A stretch of 64,000 nucleotides of DNA. Source: Clostridia bacterium. Lineage in GTDB: Bacteria; Bacillota; Clostridia; Oscillospirales; Acutalibacteraceae. Positions 9,071 to 18,596 of this stretch are shown here, one piece after another. The stretch is from the NCBI GenBank assembly GCA_017516965.1, contig JAFXAP010000008.1, positions 186,001-250,000 on the forward strand, written 5' to 3'. The number at the start of each line of letters is the position of its first letter. Position 1 is the first letter of the stretch. The notes beneath the pieces were generated by a model. The model had not been told where the DNA came from. It did no database searches and saw only the letters and a program-made list of their open reading frames with translations. Both the position numbers and the translations under genes were made by a program.

Positions 9071-9877
9071 TTAAATTTCGTCTGTGCTAAAACTTGGTGT
9101 AAAACTTGCATTAAAGCGATCAACGTCAATATTATACATCGTTATTGCAAAACGACAATGCACACAATAAGATGTTATAAAATATGGCAAGGTAAAAATC
9201 AGAGGCGCTACAAACAGCGATAACACTATCCAACCTGTAAAGCTTACAACCAAGCCAACAAAATCTGCGCCTGTGCGCTTTGATATGATGGTTGACATAT
9301 TTACCGCTTCGGCGGGGTCCATATCATCGTTAGCAATAAATATGGTAGGCGCAAGATAATATCTTATCATAAAAAACACAAGCGCCATACTTGACAAAAT
9401 CACAAAAAAGGAATTAAGCGCCCACAAATTTGACGTCCATATAGGGAGCGGTATATCAAGCAAAGCATAGATTTTTTCGCTCGAAAGAATGCTTACAAAA
9501 AAACTTGGCAAAAACAAAATTGCCGCAGCTAACGCAAGTCTTATAGTAAGCAAAAACAAAAAGTGTACTGCCCGTTTATATTCTGCAAAATTTGAAAAAT
9601 ATTTAAAAATTATAAGCACGTTGTCGTCTTGTTCCCAAATTAAGCGTCTGAAAAAATATAAAACACCCAAAAGAAGCGGACAAACGGCAAACAGATAAAA
9701 CACAACAGATATTACAAAAAATATAAATTTTCCTGCAAAGATCGAAACCAGCGACGCTGTAAGTTCAGCAATAAAAAATACGAACAGCAACACACAGCAC
9801 ACCGCTACCGATTTTAGTCCTTTACCTTTAAGGGCATTTTTTGCAGTAAGTTTAACAACCGCACTCGGTGCTAACAT
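9071..9877 (-). CDS. DUF975-like multi-span membrane protein
   Basis: The 268-residue product has about five hydrophobic segments. It begins with a basic amphipathic stretch like the family's N-terminal helix. Its C-terminal part (AVNMSTIISKRTGADFVGL, then a membrane span and a final YFITSYCVHCRF) resembles the DUF975 pattern in which a cytoplasmic MSxxxMKG-like segment precedes the last helix. Family function is unknown. AAGGAG lies nine bases before the ATG. It is 43 bases after pcrA. Confidence 0.65.
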   Translation of the reverse strand: MLAPSAVVKLTAKNALKGKGLKSVAVCCVLLFVFFIAELTASLVSIFAGKFIFFVISVVFYLFAVCPLLLGVLYFFRRLIWEQDDNVLIIFKYFSNFAEYKRAVHFLFLLTIRLALAAAILFLPSFFVSILSSEKIYALLDIPLPIWTSNLWALNSFFVILSSMALVFFMIRYYLAPTIFIANDDMDPAEAVNMSTIISKRTGADFVGLVVSFTGWIVLSLFVAPLIFTLPYFITSYCVHCRFAITMYNIDVDRFNASFTPSFSTDEI

Positions 9878-9920
9878 ATAACCACTCCTTTTTTATTTTT
9901 ATAATGGTAACATACAAATA

Positions 9921-12314
9921 TTACAAAACTTTTAATTTTGCGTAAGCGCCCATAAGCTTTTTTGTTCCCACTGTATCAAAAGCGATTTCAAGCAGAGTAT
10001 CGTTACCCATTGGTGACACCGAAAGTATTAGCCCGACACCAAAGGTTTTGTGCTCTACACGCTGACCTGCGCTGTATTGAACGGCGGGAGCGGAATTCGT
10101 CTTTTTAGCGGTAGAAAAACTACCAAAAGATGATGCGCTACCATAACTTTTACCCGTGGAAACATTGCTGGAATAATGCGTTTTGTTGCTCGGGGTATAG
10201 CTACTATATGAACTTTCATATATGCTTTTTGACATATTGCCTGCCTGACGACAAAACTCATCAGGAATTTCTTTTAAAAATCTTGAAGGAAGATTTCGGT
10301 CTGTTCTGCCAAATACCATACGGGTTACCGCGTTACTTATGGTAAGCTCGCGTTTTGCGCGTGTTATTGCAACGTACATAAGACGACGTTCTTCCTCGAT
10401 TTCGCTTTCTCCGCCATATATTGATTGGCTACCGGGAAAGATGTTTTCTTCAAGACCTATTAAAAACACCTTTTCAAACTCAAGCCCTTTTGCCGAATGA
10501 ACCGTCATAAGGGTAACCTTGTCTTCGCTATCATTCATTGAATCGATATCGCTTACAAGCGCAATCTCTTCCAAAAAGGCAGATAGGGTGGGTTCGTCAT
10601 TTTCAAGTTCGTACTGCTTTACTGTGTTGACAAACTCGTCCACGTTTTGAAGCCTGTCGGCGTTTTTTGGGTCGGCATCGCTCATAAGGCTAAGCCTGTA
10701 TCCGCTTTTTTCCAACAATTGTGTAAGCAACTCACTTATTGGTAGTTCGTCAACTACAGCCGATAGCGATTTAATCATATCGCAAAAATCTTTAAGCTTG
10801 TTTGCCGCGCGCGAAAGCGGCGCAAACTGCTCGGCTGTATCAAGTGTTTCAAAAAGGCTGAGTCCTAACTGTGATGCAATATCTGCCGCGTGATTAAGGG
10901 TAGTATCGCCTATGCCACGTTTAGGTTCGTTTATAATACGACGCAGACGAATGTCATCATTATTATTACTTATAAGATTAAGATACGCCAAAACGTCGCG
11001 AATTTCTTTTCGCTCATAGAAACGCATACCGCCTATTACACGATATGAAATACCGCTTCTGGCAAAAACGTTTTCTATTGATGCTGATTGCGCATTCATT
11101 CTGTAAAGCACTGCGTGATCGCTGAATTTTGAACCGCCGCGCACACTCTCTAAAATGCGATCGGCAACGTAACGCGCTTCATCGCGTTCATCTGCCGAGG
11201 TGTAAATATTTATAGGTTCGCCGTCACCCTTATCGGTCCAAAGGTTTTTGCCCTTGCGGCCCTTGTTGTTTTCTATAACAGCATTGGCGGCGTTGAGAAT
11301 GTTACCTACCGAACGATAGTTTTGCTCTAAGCGTATTATTTTTGCGTTTTCGTAATCGTCTTCAAAATTCAGTATGTTTTCAATGGTTGCGCCACGGAAG
11401 CGATATATGCTCTGGTCATCATCACCCACAACACACAAATTGCCGTGAACAGATGCCAACAGGTGTATAAGTTCATACTGCGCGTGGTTGGTGTCCTGAT
11501 ATTCGTCAACCATTATGTACTTAAATTTACTGCCGTAATGTTCTAAAACATCCCTGTTTTCTTTAAAAAGTTTTACGGTATAGTTTATCATATCGTCAAA
11601 ATCCATAGCATCGGCGGATTTAAGCCTTTTTTGATATTGTTCGTAAAGCTTTGCTATAGTTTGATGACGGTAGTCGTTTCCGAATTCCAAAAGATATTCA
11701 CCGGGATTTATCAGCGAATCCTTTGCCGAAGAAATTGCCGACAAAACTCCCCTTATCGGGAACATTTTTTCGTCAATGTTATTATCTTTCATTATATTTT
11801 TTATAAGTCTTTTCTGGTCATCGGTATCATATACCGTAAAATGAGAACTAAAACCTATTCTTTCGGCATTTATTCTTAAAATTTTTCCGCAAATACTGTG
11901 AAACGTACCTGCCCAGAGGCTGTCGCCACCCTCTCCAAGTTTTGCATTTATACGTTCTTTTAGTTCGTTTGCCGCTTTGTTGGTAAAGGTTATTGCCAAA
12001 ATCTCCCACGGGCGAGGCGCGTTTACCGAAAAGACACCTTGCGGTAAGGTTTGGCTTTTATCGTTTATATAGTCTTGCGCGGCAAGTATATCTTCTTCGG
12101 TAAAAAATGGAATATAATCACTTTGGTATGCGTTGCCGTATTTTACAAGATTTGCGATTCGGTTTACCAAAACGGTAGTTTTTCCGCTTCCGGCTCCCGC
12201 AAGAACCAGCACTGCCCCCTCGGTTGTTGTAACCGCCTCAAACTGACGGTCATTCATATTACCAAAGTCTTTTTTTATAAGTTGTTTTCTTATGTTTAAA
12301 AATTCCGTTGACAT
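9921..12314 (-). CDS. pcrA: ATP-dependent DNA helicase PcrA/UvrD
   Basis: The 797-residue superfamily 1A helicase unwinds DNA 3'-5' in nucleotide-excision and replication-coupled repair. Visible motifs are Walker A LAGAGSGKT (38-46), ITFTNKAA (Ia), DEYQDTN (II), GDDDQSIYRFRGA (III), QNYRS (IV), VTLMTVHSAKGLEF (V) and VAITRAKREL (VI). A Ser/Thr-rich linker near 690-735 leads to a C-terminal Tudor-like GQRVEHKTFGVG module. It is longer than the B. subtilis protein (about 740) mainly because of an insertion of some 45 residues between motifs I and Ia (about 58-100). It is preceded by the HPr-like gene at eight bases. Confidence 0.96.
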   Translation of the reverse strand: MSTEFLNIRKQLIKKDFGNMNDRQFEAVTTTEGAVLVLAGAGSGKTTVLVNRIANLVKYGNAYQSDYIPFFTEEDILAAQDYINDKSQTLPQGVFSVNAPRPWEILAITFTNKAANELKERINAKLGEGGDSLWAGTFHSICGKILRINAERIGFSSHFTVYDTDDQKRLIKNIMKDNNIDEKMFPIRGVLSAISSAKDSLINPGEYLLEFGNDYRHQTIAKLYEQYQKRLKSADAMDFDDMINYTVKLFKENRDVLEHYGSKFKYIMVDEYQDTNHAQYELIHLLASVHGNLCVVGDDDQSIYRFRGATIENILNFEDDYENAKIIRLEQNYRSVGNILNAANAVIENNKGRKGKNLWTDKGDGEPINIYTSADERDEARYVADRILESVRGGSKFSDHAVLYRMNAQSASIENVFARSGISYRVIGGMRFYERKEIRDVLAYLNLISNNNDDIRLRRIINEPKRGIGDTTLNHAADIASQLGLSLFETLDTAEQFAPLSRAANKLKDFCDMIKSLSAVVDELPISELLTQLLEKSGYRLSLMSDADPKNADRLQNVDEFVNTVKQYELENDEPTLSAFLEEIALVSDIDSMNDSEDKVTLMTVHSAKGLEFEKVFLIGLEENIFPGSQSIYGGESEIEEERRLMYVAITRAKRELTISNAVTRMVFGRTDRNLPSRFLKEIPDEFCRQAGNMSKSIYESSYSSYTPSNKTHYSSNVSTGKSYGSASSFGSFSTAKKTNSAPAVQYSAGQRVEHKTFGVGLILSVSPMGNDTLLEIAFDTVGTKKLMGAYAKLKVL

Positions 12315-12322
12315 ATTTTTTC

Positions 12323-12565
12323 CTATTTCTTGTTTTGAGTATATTCAAATTGCGCGGTCTGTCTGAGCAGTTCAGCGTGAGAATCGGTGTGCGCCACCAT
12401 AACAAGCGGTTTGGTAAGATCCAGACTAAAAACACCCATTATTGATTTTGCATTAACCACATATTTGCCCGAAAGCAATTCAATATCATATGCTTTTTGG
12501 TTTGCTATATCAACAAAATTTTTAACCGCTTCAAAATCTTTTAAAACTATTGTTTTTTCAAGCAT
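12323..12565 (-). CDS. HPr-like protein lacking the phosphorylatable histidine
   Basis: The 80-residue protein matches the HPr fold in length and in its central part, where AKSIMGVFSLDL corresponds to the HPr Ser46 region (KSIMGVMSLG). The active-site loop with GLHARPA is absent: the N-terminal 25 residues contain no histidine. It therefore cannot accept phosphate from Enzyme I at the usual site; a regulatory or scaffold role is possible. The serine equivalent to Ser46 is present. AAGGAG precedes the ATG, and it lies between the propeller-like gene and pcrA in the long minus-strand run. Confidence 0.75.
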   Translation of the reverse strand: MLEKTIVLKDFEAVKNFVDIANQKAYDIELLSGKYVVNAKSIMGVFSLDLTKPLVMVAHTDSHAELLRQTAQFEYTQNKK

Positions 12566-12576
12566 TTTTATTCTCC

Positions 12577-13236
12577 TTAAATCACATAAAGTCCCGAGTC
12601 GAGCACTACAAATTCATAGTTGCAGGATTTAACGTACGCGTGTATCGGCTCTTCAAAGCCGTAATAATCCTCTACGGCATAGCTGTCAAGGTTTACCCTT
12701 ATTAACTTGTTTTGTCCGCTGTTACAAACATATGCCCACTCACCTTCGACAAACATATTTTCAGGCTCGTCAAAAGGCGACGTTCTTCCACCTATGCGTA
12801 TCTCGGAATTCATATTTTTAACATTAAATCTTATAAGAACGTTGCTGTTTTTAAAGGATGCCCAAATGCTGTTTTTGTAAAAAGCTATATCTGACGGAGC
12901 AGACCCACGATATTTTATTTCACCCGACCAATAAGAAAGACCGTCGGCTCCCAAAATGTTTGCCTGTCCGTCCTCGGTGCATATAAACGTTTCACCATTA
13001 CCAAGAGGCAATATATGGTCTAAAACATAGTTGTTGCAATATTTTACAACTCTATTAGCATTAGTACCCAGTTTGCAACGCACATATGCATAAAGGTCGG
13101 CATCCATTAGTCTGCCATCAGAGGTTGATAACATTTTAACGCAGACATTGTCCTCTTCGCTCTCACGACAAAAAAAGATTATTCCGTCGGATTTTGGAAC
13201 CACGTCATATACTATTCCTTCATATACTTTTTTCAC
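12577..13236 (-). CDS. Hypothetical beta-propeller-like protein
   Basis: The 219-residue protein is beta-rich with recurring aromatic and Gly-Asn turns (SDIAFYKNSIWASFKN, NMFVEGEWAYVCNSGQNKL) resembling NHL/SMP-30-type blade repeats, about four blades. There is no signal peptide or membrane segment. I do not recognise a named family and infer only a propeller-like fold. It lies 18 bases after the methionine gamma-lyase-like gene and 11 bases before the HPr-like gene. Confidence 0.6.
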   Translation of the reverse strand: MKKVYEGIVYDVVPKSDGIIFFCRESEEDNVCVKMLSTSDGRLMDADLYAYVRCKLGTNANRVVKYCNNYVLDHILPLGNGETFICTEDGQANILGADGLSYWSGEIKYRGSAPSDIAFYKNSIWASFKNSNVLIRFNVKNMNSEIRIGGRTSPFDEPENMFVEGEWAYVCNSGQNKLIRVNLDSYAVEDYYGFEEPIHAYVKSCNYEFVVLDSGLYVI

Positions 13237-13254
13237 TTTTTTCAGTCCCTTTTA

Positions 13255-14523
13255 TCAAAACTTTATTTCGCCGCTGTCATACATACTTTGTACTGCAAGT
13301 AATACTCCTGTTTTTGCGCTGTGATAATTAAGACCGCCCTGCATCCACGCAGCATATGGCGCACGAAGTGGTGCGTCGGCCGAAAGTTCTATTGAAGAGC
13401 CAAGCGTAAATGCGCCTGCCGCCATTATAACCTGGTCATCATAACCCGGCATGTCCGAAGGCTCGGGGCGAACAAATGAATCAACAGGAGCGCCTGACTG
13501 CATACCTCTGCAAAAGGCTATTAAGGCTTCGGGGGTGTTAAGTATTACACTTTGTATGATGTCTCCTCGCTTTTCGTCTGGCGCGGGGCTTACCTTATAA
13601 CCCAAAAGTTCCAGCAAAGCAGAGGCAAAAACTGCTGTTTTGAGCGCTTCACCCGTAACGTGAGGTGCTGCAAAAAGACCCATATAAAGCTCTCTGTTGT
13701 GACCAAGTGACGCGCCAACCTCACGGCCAACACCGGGAGCGGTCATACGCCCTGCGCACATTTCAACATATTGGCTTTTACCCGCGATATACCCACCCGT
13801 AGGTGCAATGCCGCCGCCTGCGTTTTTGATAAGTGACCCTGCTATAATATCGGCTCCAACCTCTGTGGGTTCACGTGTTTCTACAAATTCGCCATAGCAG
13901 TTATCTACCATAATAATCGTGTTGGGCGATACGTCACGCACAGTGCTGCACAACTGCTCAATTTTATCTATTGTAAGACTGGGTCTAAGGCTATATCCGC
14001 GCGAACGCTGAATATATGCCATTTTATAATTGCCCCACGAAAGTTCAGAACGAATGGCGTTTATGTCGGGTGTGCCGTCGGGTAGCAGGTCTACCTGATG
14101 GTATTCTACACCAAAATCAGCAAGCGAACCGCTCACGTGACCCTCAAACCCAAACACACCAATAATTGTGTCATATGGTCTGCCGGTAAGTACCAATACC
14201 TTATCGCCCGGGCGCAAGAGCCCAAAAAGCGCCACCGTAAGCGTGTGTGTGCCTGAAGCAAAGCTATGACGCACAATAGCGTCTTCGGCTCCCATACAAT
14301 CGGCGAAAACCTGATCAAGCGTATCGCGACCTACATCTCCGTAACCATACCCCGTAGACATACCAAGGTGCATTTCGCTAACCCTGTTTTTTATAAAAGC
14401 ATTAAGCACCTTTGTCTGATTATATTCGGTAATGCTATCTATTTTTTCAAAGCTTTCTTTTGCCTTTTTTTCGGCAAGAAGGCTGTATTTTTCGAGTTTT
14501 TCATTAAATTTAAAATAATTCAA
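13255..14523 (-). CDS. Methionine gamma-lyase family PLP protein (YnbB/aluminum-resistance family)
   Basis: This 422-residue protein belongs to the PF06838 family of fold-type I PLP enzymes. Visible features are the N-terminal LHLGMSTGYGYGDVGRD-like signature, RHSFASGTHT, DNCYGEF (PLP-binding Asp) and the Schiff-base lysine in SLIKNAGGG. Despite the family name the physiological substrate is not established. The TTG at 14521-14523 is chosen because GGAGG lies eight bases upstream and TTGA overlaps the stop of the preceding gene by three bases, a typical coupled start. Confidence 0.9.
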   Translation of the reverse strand: MNYFKFNEKLEKYSLLAEKKAKESFEKIDSITEYNQTKVLNAFIKNRVSEMHLGMSTGYGYGDVGRDTLDQVFADCMGAEDAIVRHSFASGTHTLTVALFGLLRPGDKVLVLTGRPYDTIIGVFGFEGHVSGSLADFGVEYHQVDLLPDGTPDINAIRSELSWGNYKMAYIQRSRGYSLRPSLTIDKIEQLCSTVRDVSPNTIIMVDNCYGEFVETREPTEVGADIIAGSLIKNAGGGIAPTGGYIAGKSQYVEMCAGRMTAPGVGREVGASLGHNRELYMGLFAAPHVTGEALKTAVFASALLELLGYKVSPAPDEKRGDIIQSVILNTPEALIAFCRGMQSGAPVDSFVRPEPSDMPGYDDQVIMAAGAFTLGSSIELSADAPLRAPYAAWMQGGLNYHSAKTGVLLAVQSMYDSGEIKF

Positions 14524-15194
14524 GGGTTTTTCCTCCAATAGCCTGCGGTATAATCTAGGCTAAATTTGTTTTTTAAGTAAAAAGGCATAATCTGCTTTTC
14601 GCATACAGCAAGGGAAGTAATATTATACTGCGATAAAAGACCGCAAAGCGCTACCCTTCCCATACCTTTTTTATGTGATGCTATTCCATTTACAAGCGCG
14701 GTGTTACCGTCGCTTATGCCTACCGCGGCGCACAAGTCTTTTATGGCAAAATATTTAAGCGCACCGCCGTTTAACCTATGACAAAAATCAACGGCAAAAT
14801 GTTCATACGGTGGCATTTCTAACCCGTTTACGTCAAGCAGTTTATAAATTTCGCTACTGTTTAATGTGTGAGAATTGCAGTCGCAAGAAAAACTGCCCTC
14901 GCTTTTCATAACGTAAACCTTATGAAAATCCTCACCAAAAAGAGCCTTCATTGTCTCGGCGTCTGAAAAAACCGATTGCGGCGATATAACAGATATAAAT
15001 TCACGCAGTTCTTCTATATCGGCGTGCTTGTTATAAACAACCATATTGCCGTCAAGCATAGAGATTACTGCCTGCGAATCATTCTGCAACCAAAAAAGCG
15101 CAACATCACGATAAGAATTATAATTGCAATTTATTTTTACTACTTCGGCAAGCGGTAAAGACAGTTTGGGAATTTCTTTTACCAAACAAATCAT
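14520..15194 (-). CDS. GNAT-like acetyltransferase, putative
   Basis: The 224-residue protein has an uncharacterised N-terminal half and a C-terminal half resembling GNAT enzymes: the segment IASHKKGMGRVAL fits the acetyl-CoA pyrophosphate-binding motif A, and NKFSLDYTAGYW fits the closing strand motif. The acceptor substrate is unknown. Its ATG overlaps the stop of the upstream M42 peptidase (ATGA) and its own stop overlaps the TTG of the PLP enzyme, so it is embedded in a tightly coupled set. Confidence 0.6.
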   Translation of the reverse strand: MICLVKEIPKLSLPLAEVVKINCNYNSYRDVALFWLQNDSQAVISMLDGNMVVYNKHADIEELREFISVISPQSVFSDAETMKALFGEDFHKVYVMKSEGSFSCDCNSHTLNSSEIYKLLDVNGLEMPPYEHFAVDFCHRLNGGALKYFAIKDLCAAVGISDGNTALVNGIASHKKGMGRVALCGLLSQYNITSLAVCEKQIMPFYLKNKFSLDYTAGYWRKNP

Positions 15195-16198
15195 AAACTA
15201 CCGCCTGCGATTTTTTCTATCATATATTTTGCAAGGTCGCGCACAGCGATAACATCATTTATATCGGCAGTAGAACCTGCGGTGTGAATATATCGGCAGG
15301 GCACCGACAAAGCCACCGTGCGAACTCCGCCGCGACTCAGGTGAATTGCCCCTGCGTTGTTGCCACCTGCTACCGCGCATTTGCTTTGCGCCTTTATTCC
15401 GCTTGATAAGGCGGCGTTATAATATTCGCGATCATAGCTGGTAGCGCCATCCATAAACGAAACGACTGCGCCGCGCGACTGATGGCAAACCTTTTTACTG
15501 TCTGCCACACCAGAAATATCGGCGGCAGTAGTGCCGTCAATAACTATTGCGGCGTCAGGATTTACAGAATATGCCACAACTTTTGCTCCGCGAAGTCCTA
15601 CCTCTTCCTGAACGGAAAAGCTTGCGTAGAAATCATAATCAGCATCTTGTTTTAAAAGGTCGATTAAAACCGCGCAACCAACACGATTATCAAGCGCTTT
15701 GCTAAGCACCTTGTCGCCCACTACGGTAAAATCACTGCACATAACAGCGCAGTCACCAACGCTTACGAGTTTTTTTGCCTCGTCGGCATCTTTAGCGCCA
15801 ATGTCGATATATAGGCTGTCTGCCGACGGCAGTTTTTTACGCTCGTCACCATCGCATAGATGCACAGGTTTGCCGCCTATTACACCCGTCACTTTGCCGT
15901 CAATAAGCACTCTACGGAACATAAGCGCAGCAGTGTCAATACCGCCAACAGTTTTAAAACGCAAAAAACCACTATTTTCAATATGCGTTATAATAAGCCC
16001 TACCTCATCAAGATGCGCGTCTATAAGCACCTTTTTTGATGGTGTGTTTTTTCCTTTTTTAAAGGCAATAATATTTCCTAAATTATCAACCGAATATTCA
16101 CAACAGTCTTTAATTTGAGAAATTACAAATTCTCGCACGGCGCCTTCATCACCCGAAGCGCCGTCAAGCATACAAAGTTTCTTTAAAAGTTCGGTCAT
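15191..16198 (-). CDS. M42-family metallo-aminopeptidase (first of tandem pair downstream of murD)
   Basis: The 335-residue enzyme has the M42 (FrvX/PepA/TET) metal-binding set: H and D in DAHLDEVG (about 62-69), bridging D in KALDNRVG (about 168-175), the EE pair in VQEEVGLRGA (about 199-208), D in VIDGTTAAD and the final H in YIHTAGS (about 308). All ligands are present, so it should be an active co-catalytic metallopeptidase, probably forming large cytoplasmic tetrahedral particles. Start and stop overlap neighbours by ATGA. It is a diverged paralog of the next gene upstream. Confidence 0.9.
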   Translation of the reverse strand: MTELLKKLCMLDGASGDEGAVREFVISQIKDCCEYSVDNLGNIIAFKKGKNTPSKKVLIDAHLDEVGLIITHIENSGFLRFKTVGGIDTAALMFRRVLIDGKVTGVIGGKPVHLCDGDERKKLPSADSLYIDIGAKDADEAKKLVSVGDCAVMCSDFTVVGDKVLSKALDNRVGCAVLIDLLKQDADYDFYASFSVQEEVGLRGAKVVAYSVNPDAAIVIDGTTAADISGVADSKKVCHQSRGAVVSFMDGATSYDREYYNAALSSGIKAQSKCAVAGGNNAGAIHLSRGGVRTVALSVPCRYIHTAGSTADINDVIAVRDLAKYMIEKIAGGSL

Positions 16199-17199
16199 TG
16201 TGCGTTACCTCCTTTTAAAATGTAATTTTCAAGAAGGTCGCAAACATTTTCGATATCACTTATATCAACTATCTCAACATCACTGTGCATATTACGAAGC
16301 GGAATAGAAACAAGCCCTGTTTTTACACCGCTTTTTGAAATAGAAATAACGTCGCCGTTGGTACCTGTTCTGCTACCCATAACCTCTGTCTGATAAGTCA
16401 AATTGCAATCCTTTGCAGTCTGCACCAATTTTTTTGAAATTTGTTTATCAAGAACAGGAGACATACCAATCATAGCGCCTCCACCCAATTTGCCGCACTC
16501 ATTGCTTGGCACATCGGGAGCGTCAGCAAAAGAAACGTCCAGCACAATGGCTTCATTGGGGGATGTATCAAACACTACAGTTTTTGCACCTCTATTGCCA
16601 AGTTCTTCCATATCGGTAAAGGCAAATACTATGTTGCAGGGCAAATTTTTACCTTGTAATCTTTGGGCTAATTCGAGTAGACACACAACCCCTGCGCGAT
16701 TATCAAGGCTTTTGCCGGTTATGCGACCGTTTTGCAGTTGGGCCGCCTTTGTGTTAAAGCTTACAAAATCGCCTACCGAAACCACGTCTTGTGCCTCTTT
16801 GCCTAAAAGGGTATCGATTTTTAAAGCCGATATATCATCATATTCTGTAACGCCGCCAAGGTGTGGTGGAGTTGCGCAAAATACGCCTGTGATTTTTTGT
16901 TTGCCGTAAATAGTAACCGTTTTTGCAGGAAGCATTCGCAGATCTATGCCGCCACAATTTTTTACCGTTAAAAAACCTTCCGCATCAACGTCGGTTACAA
17001 TAAATCCGACCTCGTCAATGTGCGCTTCGAGCATAATGGTATAATCGCTCTCACCCTTTATTTTTCCTAAAACGTTACTTGAATTTTTTGTAGTGTCAGC
17101 AAGAGGAGACAGCATATGATATACAATATCGGTAGCCTCGGTTATGTTTCCGATATTTACTGCATCTGATAGTTTTGATAAAGTTTGTTTTATGTTCAT
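16195..17199 (-). CDS. M42-family metallo-aminopeptidase (second member of tandem pair)
   Basis: The 334-residue product carries H and D in EAHIDEVG (about 58-65), D in KSLDNRAG, EE in DMEELGNRGA, D in VLDVSFAD and the final H in NMHSDVEI, so the metal site is complete. Its start ATG shares one base with the murD stop (TAATG), and its stop overlaps the next M42 gene. The two copies are only moderately similar, suggesting an old duplication with different peptide preferences or a mixed oligomer. Confidence 0.9.
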   Translation of the reverse strand: MNIKQTLSKLSDAVNIGNITEATDIVYHMLSPLADTTKNSSNVLGKIKGESDYTIMLEAHIDEVGFIVTDVDAEGFLTVKNCGGIDLRMLPAKTVTIYGKQKITGVFCATPPHLGGVTEYDDISALKIDTLLGKEAQDVVSVGDFVSFNTKAAQLQNGRITGKSLDNRAGVVCLLELAQRLQGKNLPCNIVFAFTDMEELGNRGAKTVVFDTSPNEAIVLDVSFADAPDVPSNECGKLGGGAMIGMSPVLDKQISKKLVQTAKDCNLTYQTEVMGSRTGTNGDVISISKSGVKTGLVSIPLRNMHSDVEIVDISDIENVCDLLENYILKGGNAQ

Positions 17200-18578
17200 T
17201 AAAGTTCATTCACCAATTGTTTAAAATGATTTCCACGCGCTACAAAGTTTGGATATGCATCAAAACTAGCACACGCAGGTGACAGGGTTACAATATCTCC
17301 GCTTTGGGCGTTTTTATGCGCTGTGGCAACCGCCTCGGCAACATCTTTTACCCTTACAATTTCGGGAGTGCCGTTAAAGCCTGCATAATCACGCAAACAT
17401 TTTTCTATCTTATCGGCGGTATCACCGCAAAGATATAAAGTTTTTACCTTTTCTACCAAATAAGGCATCATAGGCTCAAACGGTATGTGTTTGTCATAAC
17501 CGCCTGCAATAAGAATAACCTTTTGGTCGAATGCCTTAAGACCCGCGATGGTTCTTGTGGGACTTGATGCAATAGAGTCGTTATAGTATTTTACACCGTC
17601 TTTTTCTCTTACAAATTCAATTCGGTGCTCAACGCCGCCAAACTCACGCGCCACTTTACAAATGTTATCTACACCCACATAACCCCATACTGCCGCAATG
17701 GCGGTAAGGTAATTTTCTACATTATGGTCGCCTAAAATTCTTATGTCTTTACGGTCAACAACGGGAACGTCTATACCGCGATATGCCATATGAAGCACGC
17801 CGTCATCATCAAGCCACGCGCCGTTGTTAAGACGGCGATTCATACTAAAGCCTAAACTCTGCCCTCTGACATCTTTGCGGAAATTTTCGGTTATATCGTT
17901 ATCACGGTTAAGAATTGTGCGCGAAAAAGCATTTTGATGCAAAAGAATGTTCTTTTTAGCCTCTACATATTCGTCCATATCTTTGTGCACGTCAAGATGA
18001 TTTGGCGCCACGTTGGTAACAACAGCTATATCGGGGCTTTTACGCATAGATATAAGTTGGAAAGAGGAAAGCTCTGCCACAACAAAATCGTCGGCAGTAA
18101 TGTTTTCAATCTCGGGAAGAAGCGGTGTTCCAATATTACCACCCACAAATACTCTTTTGCCCTCGGCCTCAAGCATTTTTGCAATAAGGGTGGTGGTTGT
18201 GGTCTTGCCGTCAGAACCTGTTACCGCAAAAATTGTTGCGGGGCAAAGGTCAAAAAAGACTTCCATTTCACTGGTTACGGCTATTCCGCGTTTACGAGCC
18301 TTTTCGAGTTCGGGCAGGTGAAAATTCATACCTGGGGTGCGGAAGATAATATCTACCTCAAGATTATCAAGATAACCTTCTCCCAGATTGAGTTCTGCGC
18401 CTGCGGCCTCTAACTCATCGGCAATATTGCCAATCTGTTCACGCTCACGGCGGTCACAGGCAATTACACGCGCACCCTGTTTTAAAAAGTTTAAAATTAA
18501 AGGGGTGTTGCTGACACCTATTCCGCACATTGCGATTTTTTTACCGTTTAACTGACTGAAAAACTGCTTAAAATCCAT
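17199..18578 (-). CDS. murD: UDP-N-acetylmuramoylalanine--D-glutamate ligase
   Basis: The 459-residue cytoplasmic ligase adds D-glutamate to UDP-MurNAc-L-Ala in peptidoglycan synthesis. The three Mur ligase domains are visible: an N-terminal Rossmann-like UDP-binding domain, the central ATPase with GSDGKTTTTT and NVAPNHLDVH, and the C-terminal domain beginning at GVEHRIEFV with SIASSPTRT and SPACASFDAY. GGAGG eight bases before the ATG decides the start over a TTG five codons upstream. The murD gene here is away from the usual mur/fts cluster, between a VanY-like peptidase and M42 peptidases. Confidence 0.96.
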   Translation of the reverse strand: MDFKQFFSQLNGKKIAMCGIGVSNTPLILNFLKQGARVIACDRREREQIGNIADELEAAGAELNLGEGYLDNLEVDIIFRTPGMNFHLPELEKARKRGIAVTSEMEVFFDLCPATIFAVTGSDGKTTTTTLIAKMLEAEGKRVFVGGNIGTPLLPEIENITADDFVVAELSSFQLISMRKSPDIAVVTNVAPNHLDVHKDMDEYVEAKKNILLHQNAFSRTILNRDNDITENFRKDVRGQSLGFSMNRRLNNGAWLDDDGVLHMAYRGIDVPVVDRKDIRILGDHNVENYLTAIAAVWGYVGVDNICKVAREFGGVEHRIEFVREKDGVKYYNDSIASSPTRTIAGLKAFDQKVILIAGGYDKHIPFEPMMPYLVEKVKTLYLCGDTADKIEKCLRDYAGFNGTPEIVRVKDVAEAVATAHKNAQSGDIVTLSPACASFDAYPNFVARGNHFKQLVNEL

Positions 18579-18596
18579 AAAGCGTTCCTCCAAAAA

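Noticed and set aside
16403-16909. 168-codon plus-strand frame opposite the M42 gene
   Set aside because: It is antisense to a clear coding gene with complete catalytic motifs and shows a Ser/Pro-rich shadow composition; the same applies to 15699-16118 and the minus-strand frame 36258-36785.
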